DNA from: Taeniopygia guttata
Lineage: Eukaryota > Chordata > Aves > Passeriformes > Estrildidae
Direction of reading: 5' to 3'
Assembly (NCBI RefSeq): GCF_048771995.1
Contig: NC_133063.1
Coordinates: 4,910,001 to 4,974,000 of the forward strand
Length of the DNA: 64,000 bases
Part shown: positions 36,133 to 47,700 of the stretch, in pieces
Layout: every line of letters starts with the position of its first letter
Position numbering within the stretch: position 1 is the stretch's first letter
The notes under the pieces: model-generated
Databases searched by the model: none
What the model was told of the DNA's origin: nothing
What the model saw: the letters and a program-made list of their open reading frames with translations, nothing else
Made by a program: the position numbers and the translations under genes

Positions 36133-36241
36133 CACCGAAGCCCCGCCCCCGCCGCCGTGAGGCCCCGCCCCGGCCCGGCCCCGCCACGTCGCTCTCGGGC
36201 GCCGCCGCCGCCGGGGCCGCTGCCGGTGCCGCTGCCGGGCC

Positions 36242-36332
36242 ATGGCCTTCACGCTCTACTCGCTCCTGCAGGCCTCGCTCCTCATCGTCAATGCCGTGGC
36301 CGTGCTGCACGAGGAGCGCTTCCTCCGCCACG
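36242..36332 (+). CDS. IER3IP1: IER3IP1 coding exon 1
   Basis: ATG in ccATGg context; encodes the first membrane helix and AVLHEERFLRH plus one base. The donor is cacg|gtgagc. Confidence 0.98.
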
Positions 36333-38788
36333 GTGAGCCGCGATGGGCCGCCCGGCCCCGGTGGCCCCCGCCGCTCCCCGCCGGTGGGAGCGGCAGCGCG
36401 CGGGGGAGGGGTTTGGGAATCGTCGGGGAGGGTTTGGGGATGAATTCCCACCCGCTTTCATCGTACCTCTGTATATATTTTTTTTTTTAAATATATAATT
36501 GTCCTTTTCCCCCACCCGTTTTTAACTGTTTCACGCCCCGTGGTGCCGCGCTCGGGGTGTTGGGTGTCGCACAAAGGTTTCCTTTTTCTTGCCGTGCCTG
36601 GTTTTTATTGAGATGGCGCCTCTCGGTCCCTGGGGTTCCCAGGGCTGGGCATCCTTGCCCTTCAAAAGAAGCCAAAGCCCTGCAAAGCAGAGAAGATCCA
36701 CCGACAAAGATCTGCAGAGCTGTGGGAAAAAAAAAAAATGGCCAGTGATGCGCGGTTTCCCAGTTCACTGGGAACTGGAGAATCCTGACTTCTCCACGTC
36801 AGGCTGAGCCAGGATTTTTGGCAGGAGTGCAGAAGGGCATCCCTTTCTCCTGCTCCCCGGTTGGATATGTTTCAAAGGATCTGCTCAGCTTGGGTTTGGG
36901 CTTTTCTTTTGCTCTTTTGACGAGCAGCTGGAATTAAAAACGTGAGCTGTGGGGACAGCTGGGATGGGTGAAGCCAGTTGTCGGTCTCTTGAGAGTTGGG
37001 AATAGAGTTCCAGGCTCATCCCGGTGGGAAGCAGCGGCTGGCAAGGCTGGTGGGGGAAAAGGACTCACCCACCACCCTCAGTTTGGTGCCAGGGAGATGA
37101 GAAAGGGAGAGCAAAAATAACTCAAAACTGGCCTCTGGAGAAAGAAATGCACAGCTTGAGCAGTGGAGCTTGGTATATTGAGAGCTGCTCCTTGCTCTGC
37201 TCCTTCCAGAAATGGTAAGGGCTGCAGCCAGCAGGTCTTAGAAATCCCTGGGCACATCCCTGGTCCCATCATGCTGTGTCTGGGCACCATAAAACTTTGG
37301 GACTTCTGGTATGCTCAGAAAAGTTCCCAATTTTAAGTTCTAGGTTTTTTTTTCTTACGGCAGTTGCAAAAATCATCATCCCAATTTTGGAATTTGTGCT
37401 GGCTGTTTTTCTCTCGCGTGGCCCCTTTCTCATTGCTGAAGCATCATCACTTCACACCCAGGAATTATTTGCTATTTTATTTTCAGGACTATGAAAAGGT
37501 TGCAGTTCGTTTAGGGTTTATTTTGACAGCTGTTTTATTTTTTAAGCCCAGATGAACTCGCAGGGAACTGTGGTGTATTGAAAAGGTGAGGGTTTTCTTT
37601 ACAGAAACATGGATTTATCATTGTTTAGCGTAAGGTTTAACAGCCTTCAGCCTGCTGTATTAAAATATGCTCATGAAATAAGGCTGTCTATCTGTGTTAG
37701 TATAAACTACATTCAGGATAGATTTCTCGTTAAAATTGCAGCATTTGTTGTGTGGTTTTGGGGTTTTTTTCCTAAAGTGTGTGTCTGTTTTTATGTGACC
37801 CAGTTGGCTGGGGAAGCGATCAAGGGATTGGAGGATTTGGAGAGGAACCAGGAATTAAAGCACAGCTGACAAACCTCATTCGATCAATACGAACTGTTAT
37901 GAGAGGTAAGGGCACAATATTTTCTACTATTATTATGATTATGATGATTATTATTATTACAATCTGTAGTGTCTTGTTTCTGCACTAATCTGTATTTCGT
38001 CTGGCCTAGACTCTCTGTAAGAGGGTGCAGGCCTCACCAAAAGTGCAAAAACATTCCCTGGCTCTGGATTGTGTTTCTCCTGCTGAGCTTTTCCTTCCCT
38101 TGGAGTCTGGCAGCTGGGATGAAGTTTGGTGATCAGCCGAAGTGTGCAGTGTCAATCACTTTGTTTAAATCCAACTTTATGGGAAGTACCTGTGTGGGAA
38201 ATGTAATTCTGGGGTTTCTGAAAGGCAAGTCAGGCTTATGTGCCTCAGGAGATGGGGAGAAAACTATACTTAATTTTTAAGTTACTGATAGTTCTTCATT
38301 ATGGACACCAAAAATTCATTTTGTTGATGATGGTAGAGAGGGAGTAACAAATCTTAACCTGTCGTGCCTATCACTGAGTAGAACTCAAAACATTTATTCT
38401 AAAGCACAGTAAAGCCAAGGATATAAGCTGAATTTTAGATTGTTTACTTTAATTTGGAGAAAGAGTTATTTGTGTTGAAGTTAAAACAGAGCTAAAGGCT
38501 CTGGGTTAAAGTTAAAACGCGCTGTGGAAAAATATTTCTGCTGTTGCTTTCTACTAAGGTCTTTGAGCCTGGCTCCTTCCACTGGTAACAACTTTACCTA
38601 GGAAAATTAAATGTATTTCTAAAATTTTGACTGGTTCTGCTCCTTCTCCCATGGTTATATGAAGCTCTGTCATTTTGTGATGTGGTAAGCAAAATTTTCA
38701 GTATTAATTTCTCTTTTTTCTCCCCTCTGCAGTGCCATTAATAGCCCTGAACTCCATCACAATCGTTCTCCTCCTGCTGTTTGGCTGA
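36242..38788 (+). CDS. IER3IP1: IER3IP1 (immediate early response 3 interacting protein 1), exons 36242-36332, 37804-37905, 38733-38788
   Basis: Complete small ER membrane protein of the Yos1 family, which acts in ER to Golgi transport and ER homeostasis; human loss causes microcephaly with neonatal diabetes. The joined exons give 82 aa, the same as the mammalian length: MAFTLYSLLQASLLIVNAVA..., a conserved central WGSDQGIGGFGEEPGIKAQL, and the tail VPLIALNSITIVLLLLFG with TGA. Residues about 3-21 and 64-81 are hydrophobic and form two membrane segments. Exon sizes are 91, 102 and 56 bp; both introns are GT-AG (1471 and 827 bp) and both split a Val codon after the first base. The start is fixed by agreement with the family and by the CpG promoter just upstream. 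A poly(A) signal lies 117 bp after the stop. Confidence 0.98.
36333..37803 (+). other. IER3IP1: IER3IP1 intron 1
   Basis: The first ~130 bp belong to the CpG island. The rest is unique sequence with no repeat or second gene that I recognise. Confidence 0.8.
36401..36440 (+). other. G-run cluster after IER3IP1 exon 1
   Basis: Six runs of three or more G within 40 bp on the + (coding) strand at the start of intron 1. This fits a G-quadruplex motif and the G-skew seen just downstream of CpG-island promoters. Confidence 0.6.
37804..37905 (+). CDS. IER3IP1: IER3IP1 coding exon 2
   Basis: After the acceptor gtgacccag it encodes GWGSDQGIGGFGEEPGIKAQ and LTNLIRSIRTVMR. The donor is gag|gtaagg preceded by an Arg codon. 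Confidence 0.98.
38733..38788 (+). CDS. IER3IP1: IER3IP1 terminal coding exon
   Basis: After the acceptor cctctgcag it encodes PLIALNSITIVLLLLFG and TGA, the second membrane segment. Confidence 0.98.
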
Positions 38789-38904
38789 AGACACCCCGTA
38801 GAAATTCTTCGGACTTCCAGAGAAGCCAATTGCTGACCACCACTGCTCTGAGTACCTTGGGATCCAGCACGGTTTAGCTATCAATCTGACATTCAACTTA
38901 AAAT

Positions 38905-38910
38905 AATAAA
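38905..38910 (+). terminator. IER3IP1: IER3IP1 polyadenylation signal
   Basis: Canonical AATAAA 117 bp after the stop codon, followed by a T-rich and GT-containing stretch. Alternative downstream sites (for example the ttaataaagag near 41144) are possible. Confidence 0.65.
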
Positions 38911-41600
38911 AGACACTGTTTCTATTTATCCCATTTCCTAATGTTCCCTTGCAGTTTCATTAACAGGATCACGGGATCAATGCAACAACGCTGCAAATAC
39001 ATTGAACTGTGACCAGTTCTGTTGGCTGCCTGTTCATAGTGTTGATTAATTATTAGAGTAAATGTCATAGGATGTTGCAGTGACTGGCAATGGGATGCAG
39101 CTTTTAAATGCTCCGTTACTCAGGGATGAATTTCCTTCAGTACGTTCTCCAATTTGTTTTTAAATTGAGAAAAAGAACAAACAACAAACGTGTTTGCTTT
39201 CATTTCAGTTACATCCATGGAACTCTTTAAGAGAATATGGATTGAGCTCTGAAAGTGTGTTGTAAAGAATATTTGTTATAAAGGATTGAAGTCCAGCTGA
39301 TATGGAGAGAGATAAAATCAGCTGCGTAAAGTCCTGGTTCAGCTTAACATTGAAAGCTGAATTTTCCTGCTTTGATTGGGGATTTTTGTCTTCAAACAGT
39401 ATTTCATACTGACAGAAAAGTCAGTTGAAAATGGGTGCAACTGCAGTGCAAAACTTAAAAAATAAGTTTAAAAAACAAGAAAGAAAAAAAAGCTGTACCT
39501 AAAGCTGGGTAACTCTGTGTTAACTTTGGGGATATTAGTGATTAGTATTTGTTACTTTTCTGTCAAGAATTGTTATTATACTTTTTAAAATATGTATTAA
39601 ACTTCTGCGTGGTGATCACTGTGGTCGAAGTGAAGAACCGTTTGTATTCTGAACTTCCTGGGGAACCTGGGAGGGGAACACCCTGCGCTTTTCAAATGCA
39701 TTTCTTTGGGAAAACCCCGAGACAATTTGCAGGCTCTTTCCTTACTGCTACCTCCCCCGCCCTCCATCATCATCATCATTTGTTTAATTAACATCTTTGA
39801 AAGTGCAATTCTGTGTGTGACTTTGCAGTTCTGTGGAAGAGAATGCTCCTAATTGCTTTCCTACCGGTCTTTTCTCAATTAAGACTGCTGAGCTAGGTCT
39901 GAATTGGAAAAGGTGATTCTCCTGTATCCGTCTAGAGAAGTTAGAATTCCGTGTCTGTTCCTCTGCTAAAGTGTTTGACTCTAATTTTAAAGAGGGGAGG
40001 CCAAGGGAAACATGGCAGTTTCATTATTTTGAAGCAGCTTAGTCAATCATCTTCTCTCCCAATGTCTTGATGACTAAAGCATATGCTGTTGTATGTGAAG
40101 AAGAATCTGTAAAACATGTAAATGCATTTAATGATCTTCAATCACAGTTTTTTGCAGAGTAAGGTACATCCAGGAGGAGAGGTTTGTGTTGTTTCCTTTT
40201 TTCTTGTGACTTTTGTAAATAAATTCCTGTGAATTTCCAAGTTAAGCACTCTCCTAACTCTCTCTGTGTGTAGAGTGGGGATATCTCACAACTCTGCTCC
40301 ATCCTGTTAGAGATACAGAGTTTACCACATTTACTGCTCTCATAGTAAATGTGTAACTTTTTCCTCATCCCCGTGGCACGTGGCAATATCTCTGCCGTAT
40401 TTTGGTTTCTGTAGCAAACCCAATGAGACGTGGTAATGCTGCCCTGAGGCAGAACGGGACCTTCAGGATCTTTAAATTTTAAAACTTGTGGATCTGTTAG
40501 AAGTAATTTCTACGTGATGATCTTTGTGTCAGTCAGAGGCGAGGGTGCAGCCTGGCTCTGTTCTCACAGATGTGTCTTTGGTGGAAATGGGGCGATGTGT
40601 GTGTGGAATATTTTGTATTCCTATGAAATAGTTTTGGAAAGAAAAGCGGCGGTCGATGTTTCCGTGGCTGTGGCACTGAACAATTTGAGGCACAGCGAGT
40701 CTGTAACTTCATTTCTGCATCAAAACTTAATTCATTTGTACTGAAATAAAGGCCAGAGCTCAAATTGCAAGCAGCAGCTTTAAAATAAAATGGGTGAAAA
40801 GCAATTTTTTCCTTCTTGCTGTGCTTCCAGAGGGGCTGCAGGCACACAGGTGGAGCTGGCTGGGCACACGCAGGGAGAAGGAGCAGTGGGAATCCCGTGC
40901 TGGAGGCAGAACTGGGAAGAGCTTCACCTGACAGGTGAAAAATAGGGATTCCAAGTGGGACAGTGTGAAAAATGCCCATTTTATGATTGGCTTTTCGCAA
41001 ACATTAAAATCAATATTATATGTGTTATGTTAGAAAGTTATGCTGTGTTAATTCTTCTCTCAAGTAGTGTGTTAAATGTAGTTTTAGGTTATAACATAAT
41101 GTTAAAAGAGAAACAGTGCTATGTAAGGTACTTTTTAACTACCTTAATAAAGAGATGAGATAATAATGAAATCCTTTGCACAGAGGTAACAGCAACAAGA
41201 CACCAAAATCCCCAGGAGGCCTCCTTATCGGAAAAGACAAACTTTATGCCACCTCCTTCTCGTCTTTGAGGCACCAACAGGATTAAGGAGGAAAGTTGGC
41301 AATAACCAGAGAAATCCCCAGTTTAAGAGGAATTTATTCATCATGTATGAATATATGAGTATGCAACAGGCTATTGATTTTAGGAGTTAATCCTTTGTTC
41401 ACAAGGCATGTGGCTTAGTGCCCAAGAGCATCCTCTTTGCTTTTATTGTCCTAACTCTGATTGTCCAAATTCTCATCGCTCTAATTTTTATTACTGTTTT
41501 TATAGCTATTTTATTACTGATAAACTTTTAAAATTTTGGAACAAGTGATTGGCGTTTTTATGCAAAAAACAAGGACTATGAAAAATAAAGTTATTACATG
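38911..41600. other. 3' flank of IER3IP1
   Basis: No gene recognised. The stretch includes a short CAT repeat near 39766-39779 and mostly unique AT-rich sequence. It may contain a longer 3' UTR of IER3IP1. Confidence 0.5.
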
Positions 41601-42240
41601 TCTGTACACCTTAGTAATAGTTTGTGAAGCTGTATAAAAAATTCATGTGTTTATAGCTTAAAATTCATGTTACAAAAATATATGAACACATATAAATGTG
41701 GAATTATAAATATAGGTCTAAAATATATTCATATATGGATATAATCAGTGGGTTATAATAGAATAATATATATTATCACTATGGTCATATTATTGATGTA
41801 ATTTAAAATGTAGATATATAACGGGGATAATTTCTTCCCAATATCCAAGAGATATACATATGTATTTATATATAAATATATGCTAGTTGCCATGGATATA
41901 TTATGGGTATAATATATCCATATAGGGATATGATAACATTTTGTATGTAACGTTTATATAGATGTATAAATATATAATAATAATATCGAGATATAAATAC
42001 ATTATTATGTATAATATCCGTACAGGGCATAATACATCCATAATATACAGATTATGGATATATTATAGATAAATAGTTTACGGATATCCATAGTGTATGG
42101 CTACGGATATAAACACGTCCATAGATGATATACGGGATATAATTTGCATGATTTATGATCATATCCACAGAAGGTATGACTACATAGTGTATATGTAGGA
42201 TAAAGGAGCTGTAACAGGTATAACAATAAGGATATAATGG
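41600..42240. repeat. AT-rich quasi-tandem block
   Basis: About 600 bp of strongly AT-rich DNA made of irregular copies of ggatatattat, catatatgg and tataatatcc. The units are too variable for a clean period. It abuts a CpG island at about 42280, so base composition changes sharply within tens of bases. Confidence 0.8.
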
Positions 42241-42279
42241 CTAGAACGGGTGTCATTTTTATTTATTTAATTTATAACC

Positions 42280-42745
42280 AGGCCACGTCACGGTGCGCCC
42301 CGTGCCCTCAGGGCCCCGCGGGCTGCTCCCCGCGCTGCCTGTCGCGACGGGCGGACGCTGGCCGGCGGCAGGCCGGCAGCGGGCCGAGCTCGGTGTTTAT
42401 TTATGGCAGTAATCGTTACACTAATAATAATAATAATTGTTTATTATTTGCCGTGCTGGCGGCGGGCGGGCCCGGCGCGGGGCTGGGCGGGCGCGGCTCC
42501 GCCAGGACCCCGCGGGACTGGGCGGGCAGAGCCGCGTCAGCGCCGGGGGAGCCGCGCTGGCTGCTCCCCCCTCTCCTCCGCGTGGGCGCGTCCGCCGCCT
42601 TCAGCCGCGAACGGGCTGGCGAAACCATCCGCGTCAGGAAAAGGGGGGATCGCCGCGGTCGGGACTCCCCCGGTAGAGAATGGGCCAGCCCATATGCCCG
42701 TTGTGAGCTGGCGGGAAGGGGCGGTACCATTCCTGCGAGAAGGGG
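42280..42745 (+). promoter_or_regulatory. HDHD2: CpG island, probable HDHD2 promoter and noncoding exon 1
   Basis: Dense CpG with several Sp/GC boxes (ggcgggcggg and gggcgggcgcgg) and G runs at 42462-42492 that could form a quadruplex. It lies 1.9 kb upstream of the first HDHD2 coding exon. That exon starts with a splice acceptor, so a noncoding exon 1 is needed and this island is the natural place. A strong donor (gacaag|gtgagt) at 42899 is a candidate end of exon 1. The 197-codon open frame across the island is judged a composition artefact. Exon bounds are inference. Confidence 0.6.
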
Positions 42746-43534
42746 GAGGCGCCTGTGCTATCAGTATCCTATTCCGAGGGACGTATATAACCATATATAT
42801 TTTTATAGAATGTATCCCTCTTTCCATTAGGTTGTGCCTTGTGTTCCTTGTGTCCTTTTACCAGAGACCGTGGCTGGGGTGTCCCTTTGTCCTGACAAGG
42901 TGAGTTTTCGTTGGGATGTGATTAGGAAAACTCAGGTTCTGGAGGTTATTTAGGACTTCATGGCAATCCATGAGCTTTTCCTTTGAAATTAGGCTGTGCT
43001 GGAAACTGGCTCTAGTACATAACTGCCGTATTTCCCAAATAAATGCACCGTGAACAGCAGAGCCGATGGAAATGTAGGGTAAGAATAAACAGTAACAGTA
43101 AAATAAAAACAGTAATAGTAGTGGTAATAACAATAATAGTAGTAGCAATTTCCATTGAAATTGATGAAGCTTCTTTAGGACTTCTGTTTTCACCTCTGTG
43201 TCATTAATATTTAACTTTGGCTTTTGTATCAACAGACATACAGTAAAAGAAGCATTTTTATTTATTTTCTTACTGCAGAGAGCCAGCAGGAATAACAATG
43301 TGGAATATCAAAGTTTCTTGTTGTATGTGTGTGTGTGTGTATGTCATGTACCTGAGACCCCAGGCTCATGTGACCATTTATAAAACTGTCTGCAAAGATA
43401 AAGCTGACAGAAATTAATTAGGGCAGGTTCCAGTCATGGTGCTGACTGCTCTGTGTGCTTTTTTGGAATTACAGACATGCTGCATGCGGTCTGTAACCAA
43501 ACCAGCTAAACACAAAATTATAGTCACTTGTAGG

Positions 43535-43860
43535 GGTGGCAGATCCCAGAGTGGTTTGGGTAGAAGGGACCTTAAAGCTCATCCCACCCCTTGCCATGGA
43601 CAGGGACACCTTCCACTGTCCCAGGGTGCTCCAAGCCCCATCCAACCCAACCTTGGGCACTTCCAGGGATCCAGGGACAGCTCTGGGCACCCTGTGCCAG
43701 GGCCTGCCCACCCTCCCAGCCAGCAATTCCTAATTCCCAATATCCCATCTGTCCCTTCCCTCTGGCAGTGGAAGCTATTCCCTGTGTGCTGTCCCTCCAT
43801 CACTTGGCAATTGTCCCTCAGGCACTGAAAAGCTAAAATCAGATCACCTCAAAGCTTCTC
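43535..43860 (-). repeat. CR1 LINE 3' fragment
   Basis: On the + strand it begins cagagtggtttgggtagaag, continues agctcatcccaccccttgcc and ggtgctccaagccccatcca, and ends near agcttctcttctataatccc. It is a reversed, 5'-truncated CR1. Confidence 0.95.
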
Positions 43861-44603
43861 TTCTATAATCCCAACTCACTCAGCTTTTTCAGAAGGTTCT
43901 TGTTTAATGAACAGGAGAAAACCTTGCTGTATTGGACATTTTCTGAGAAACGGCTCCTCAGACTTTTCACAAAGCAAAATGCAACGCTTGCAGCCCACAT
44001 GAGGGGAAGTGTTTGTTTCTGAAGACAGACCTTTATCCTGGGGACTCAAACATCACCTCTCTGTTCCTTCCCTGGTGCCTTTACGCTTCAAATCCTGGCT
44101 TTTATTTTGGGCTGAGTACGTGGAACCAGGAAAAAAGCCCCTTTTGCACGAGTGTGCGATGAACCTTCGAGGTGCTGGATATGCCTGAGCCCTGAGAGCT
44201 TCCAGGCTAAAAACCTGCAAAAATCCTGACTGTCACCACCAAGTGCCCTCAGAGTGGCAGGGGTGTGGGCTGCATCACCCTAGCTCTCTCTTACAAAAAT
44301 AAAATAACAACATCCACTTCAGCAGAGCATTTTGAGCCTAAATGCAGCTTTAGACCTTTAGAGACACAGCTTTAGAGCACTGTATCTTCATTTTCATTGT
44401 TGCTGTTGGTGGGACTTGCTGAAATATTCTCGCTGAGGTCTTGAGACAGCAATCCCAAATGTCCCTCTCTCCCCTCAGCGCCCTTGAGTTGTTCAGAGAG
44501 CTTTATTTTGTTTGGATGCACTTAAAGAACGAGCAGAGTCTTTGCAAGCAGTTATGTGGGTTTTTTTTTTAAAAATCCCCCTCAGGGTCCCTCGGCGGGC
44601 GCG

Positions 44604-44704
44604 ATGGCAGCGCGGCGCGCGCTGAAGGCCGTGCTGGTGGATCTCAATGGCACCCTCCACGTCGAGGACTCGGCCGTGCCCGGCGCCCAGGAGGCCCTCA
44701 AAAA
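44604..44704 (+). CDS. HDHD2: HDHD2 first coding exon, GC donor
   Basis: The exon begins at about 44586 after the acceptor ccccctcag, leaving 18 nt of 5' UTR before the ATG. It encodes [20 protein letters not shown] to AQEALK plus AA. The intron starts GCAAGT; the next exon's first G completes a Lys codon. Confidence 0.95.
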
Positions 44705-47700
44705 GCAAGTTTGCCCTCTTTTTTTTTAATTTTTTTTGGGTTTGCTGTGGGAGGTTGTGTCAGTGCTGTTTGCACAAAGGGGTGGGTGAGTGGAGTGAGC
44801 ATGCGGCCAAATCCTCGACGCTGTGTTCATGCAAAGGGTGGAGAGAGAAATTGGTGTGACCTGAGCCCCTGCTGCTTTCCTCAGTGGCTCTTTCTGTGTT
44901 TTCTAAGCCTTTTCTAGACATTAGAACCCCCAATATTGAAGTTGTCTCCACTGATTCACAGATGAGACAGCCACAGCCAAACTTGAGTTTGGGTGAATTA
45001 CCCCAAAATCAGTTCAGCTGAGCTGTTCCTTGCGGCTCTGATCATCTGTCAGCTCTTTTAGATCTGCTGAGATAAAGTCTAGCGAGCAAGGCAACCTCTG
45101 CAGAGTTTTCATTTCATTCATACAAGGCTTTTCTTGGTTATTGCTGTTTTTAAAGTTTCTTTCTGCTAGGTACACCACGTCATTTGTTTTTTCTTTTATA
45201 GGAATTTCAACACATTTATAGACAGGGCAGTCAAATTAACTCTTGTGGTTAAAGGATGCTTAAAGATATTGAGGCACAGCAAAGTGCCTTATTCCAAACA
45301 ATCAGTGGTGAAATAGGACGCAAAATCCCAGGAATATTTGTGGTCTTTTCCTGGAGAAGACATCTTGCAATGGATGAGGAAAAATCCCAAAGTGATAGGT
45401 GATACTGTGGTGAATGAAGGGGAACACTTTAAGATTCTGGGGCACTAAAGATTAATAGGATATAGGAGCAGAACTGAACCCTCTACTGGAGCTGAATGGG
45501 CTGCTAAGGGTTTTATACAGCTGGACTGTAGCTCAGAGGAAACGTTCACAGAGGGATGAGGAAGCTGCATTTCCCACAGGTAATGCCGTGGAAATGATTA
45601 TGTCCTTAAGATGTAAAATTGCAAGGAAGTAAAAACTGGTGAAACTCTGGCTACTCATTCATTGCCCTTTCCCTCACTGCACTGTTTCCTGCTGCAGGGA
45701 GAACTTGTGCCAGGTGAGAGTCAATGTTCCTGAAATTCCATGTAATATATGGGTGCTGTCACAGGTATGGAGGGCAGGTGGCAGAGAACAGCCAGGTCTT
45801 TTGGCTCAGAGGTTTGAAAAAAATTATTATCCCACTCTCCTTTCTGCCAGTCCGTGTCCCTGTCCTTCCCAAAGAGAAGCTGGAGAGAATGGCATGCAGC
45901 TTGCTTAGGGAACAAATGGAGAGATGTCTGTTTTAGGATTACTATGTTCATAGTTCCCTATTGAGGGCCAGAGGGAAAAATCATATTAATTTTTATTTTA
46001 TTATCAACCAGGGGACTCTTTCATCAGCTCGTACCTGTGAAGGGTCAGTGAAAAACAAGAGATAAACAGGAGAAGGAAGTGGCAGGTGGAAGCAAGTCTC
46101 CAACTTTATTCTGATGTTCTCCACACAGTCCTGGTGCCTGTGTTTGTTCCTATAGCAACAGAGAAAGTGATGGTGGGGGAATAATTAAAGGGAATGCTGT
46201 TGAAACTGTCACTTAAAATTATTTGATTGTTTGGTAGCATTTACTGTCAGCACAGGGCAATAACGTGGTTTTATGTGGTACTGGTGTTCCTCAGGAAAGG
46301 GGGAAATGGCTGCAGAAACTGACATAAAACCACCACCAAGGTAACACAGGCTCCTGGAGCCACAGCTGCTGGGAAATTCACCCAGTTCAATATATTAATT
46401 CAGCAACAGCTTCTTTTGTTCACTTATTTTGATCAAGAACTGGGACTGGCTTGTTTATTATGTAGTTTGAATAAAAAGGCTTTTCAAATTAGTTATCATA
46501 GATGTGCTCGCTGCTGCTGTGAAGAGGGAGTTGAATCACTGTTTTCCTCAGGAATTTTTGTGGTAGATGAGGGAGAGGAGGTAAGGATGACTTGTCTTGG
46601 TCTGGGGGGGTGTAATTCTTGCTGTCTGTTCCACATCACAGAAGTTTTTGTGCAGCACCAGTCCTCCGTGTGCTCTTTTCATCTTTGGGCCTGTTTTTAG
46701 CCCCAAAGAGAAGCACAGATGTGAGAGCAGGAGGAGCCTGTGTCCAGTGTGCCCCTGTGTCCCCCACAGGCTGCGCAGTGCCCCGGTGACCGTCCGGTTT
46801 GTGACCAACACCACCAAGGAGAGCAAGAGGGACCTGCTGGAGAGGCTGACGGGGCTGGGGTTCGACATCGCCGAGCACGAGATCTTCACCTCCCTGACAG
46901 CCGCCAGGAACCTCCTGGAGCAGCAGCAGGTGCGGCCCCTGCTCCTGGTGGATGATAAAGCCCTTCCTGATTTCACAGGTGAGGTGCTCAGGAGGCAGCT
47001 AATTAATGAACAGGAGTTAATGAGCAGCTAGGGAGACATTGTGCTCTCAATCATCTACAGACCACCAGCCATGGTGGAGCCTAAAATGTGGGATTCTGCG
47101 GGGTCATAAAGGTCCTTTCTTCATTTTAAATCAAACATCAAAAAGTTGTTGAAAAGCCTGAAGTTGTATCTTCTTGAGGAGCAGTGGAAATGGCAGCCAA
47201 GGCCTTCAAATAGTCAGGAATTCAGGTAAAACTCAATACTTTCCATTAATTTCCAGTGTAAGATACAAAGTAATAGTTATCACCAGGTCATTGGTACTTT
47301 CTTGGACCTACCAGTGGTGGTTTCTTTTTTTTTTTTGTAGCAAAGATGTGTCAATTTGCACAATACCTGACTTTCAGCAGATGTTTTACTCATAAAGACC
47401 TGAACAAACAGTGTGTAGGCACACACAGTAGGCTCTTTCTCTGTTAATAGATTATTATTAAATGCAAAATCTCCAGGCAATTGCTTATCTTATATTGAAC
47501 ATTTGGGTTTCAGCCCATGTACTTGGATACCTTCACTGGTGACAGAAGGTTCATCACCCTGACTCCTCTAAATTGTCACCCCTAAAGATTGGTTAAAATC
47601 TGCTTTGCTGTCAGATGCTCCCATTTCCCTCCCTCAGCAGTCAGGGGAGCAGAAAATTATGTGTTCTCACTTGGACATCAAGAGTAGCAAAGATACCCAC

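Noticed and set aside
42237-42830. A 197-codon open frame on the + strand over the HDHD2 CpG island
   Set aside because: GC-rich DNA has few stops; other frames on both strands are open too, and the start lies in an AT-rich repeat.
44705-44713. A conventional GT donor (gtttgc) at 44709 for the first HDHD2 coding exon
   Set aside because: It would put the next exon out of frame; only the GC donor at 44705 restores the conserved EALK-K-LR reading.
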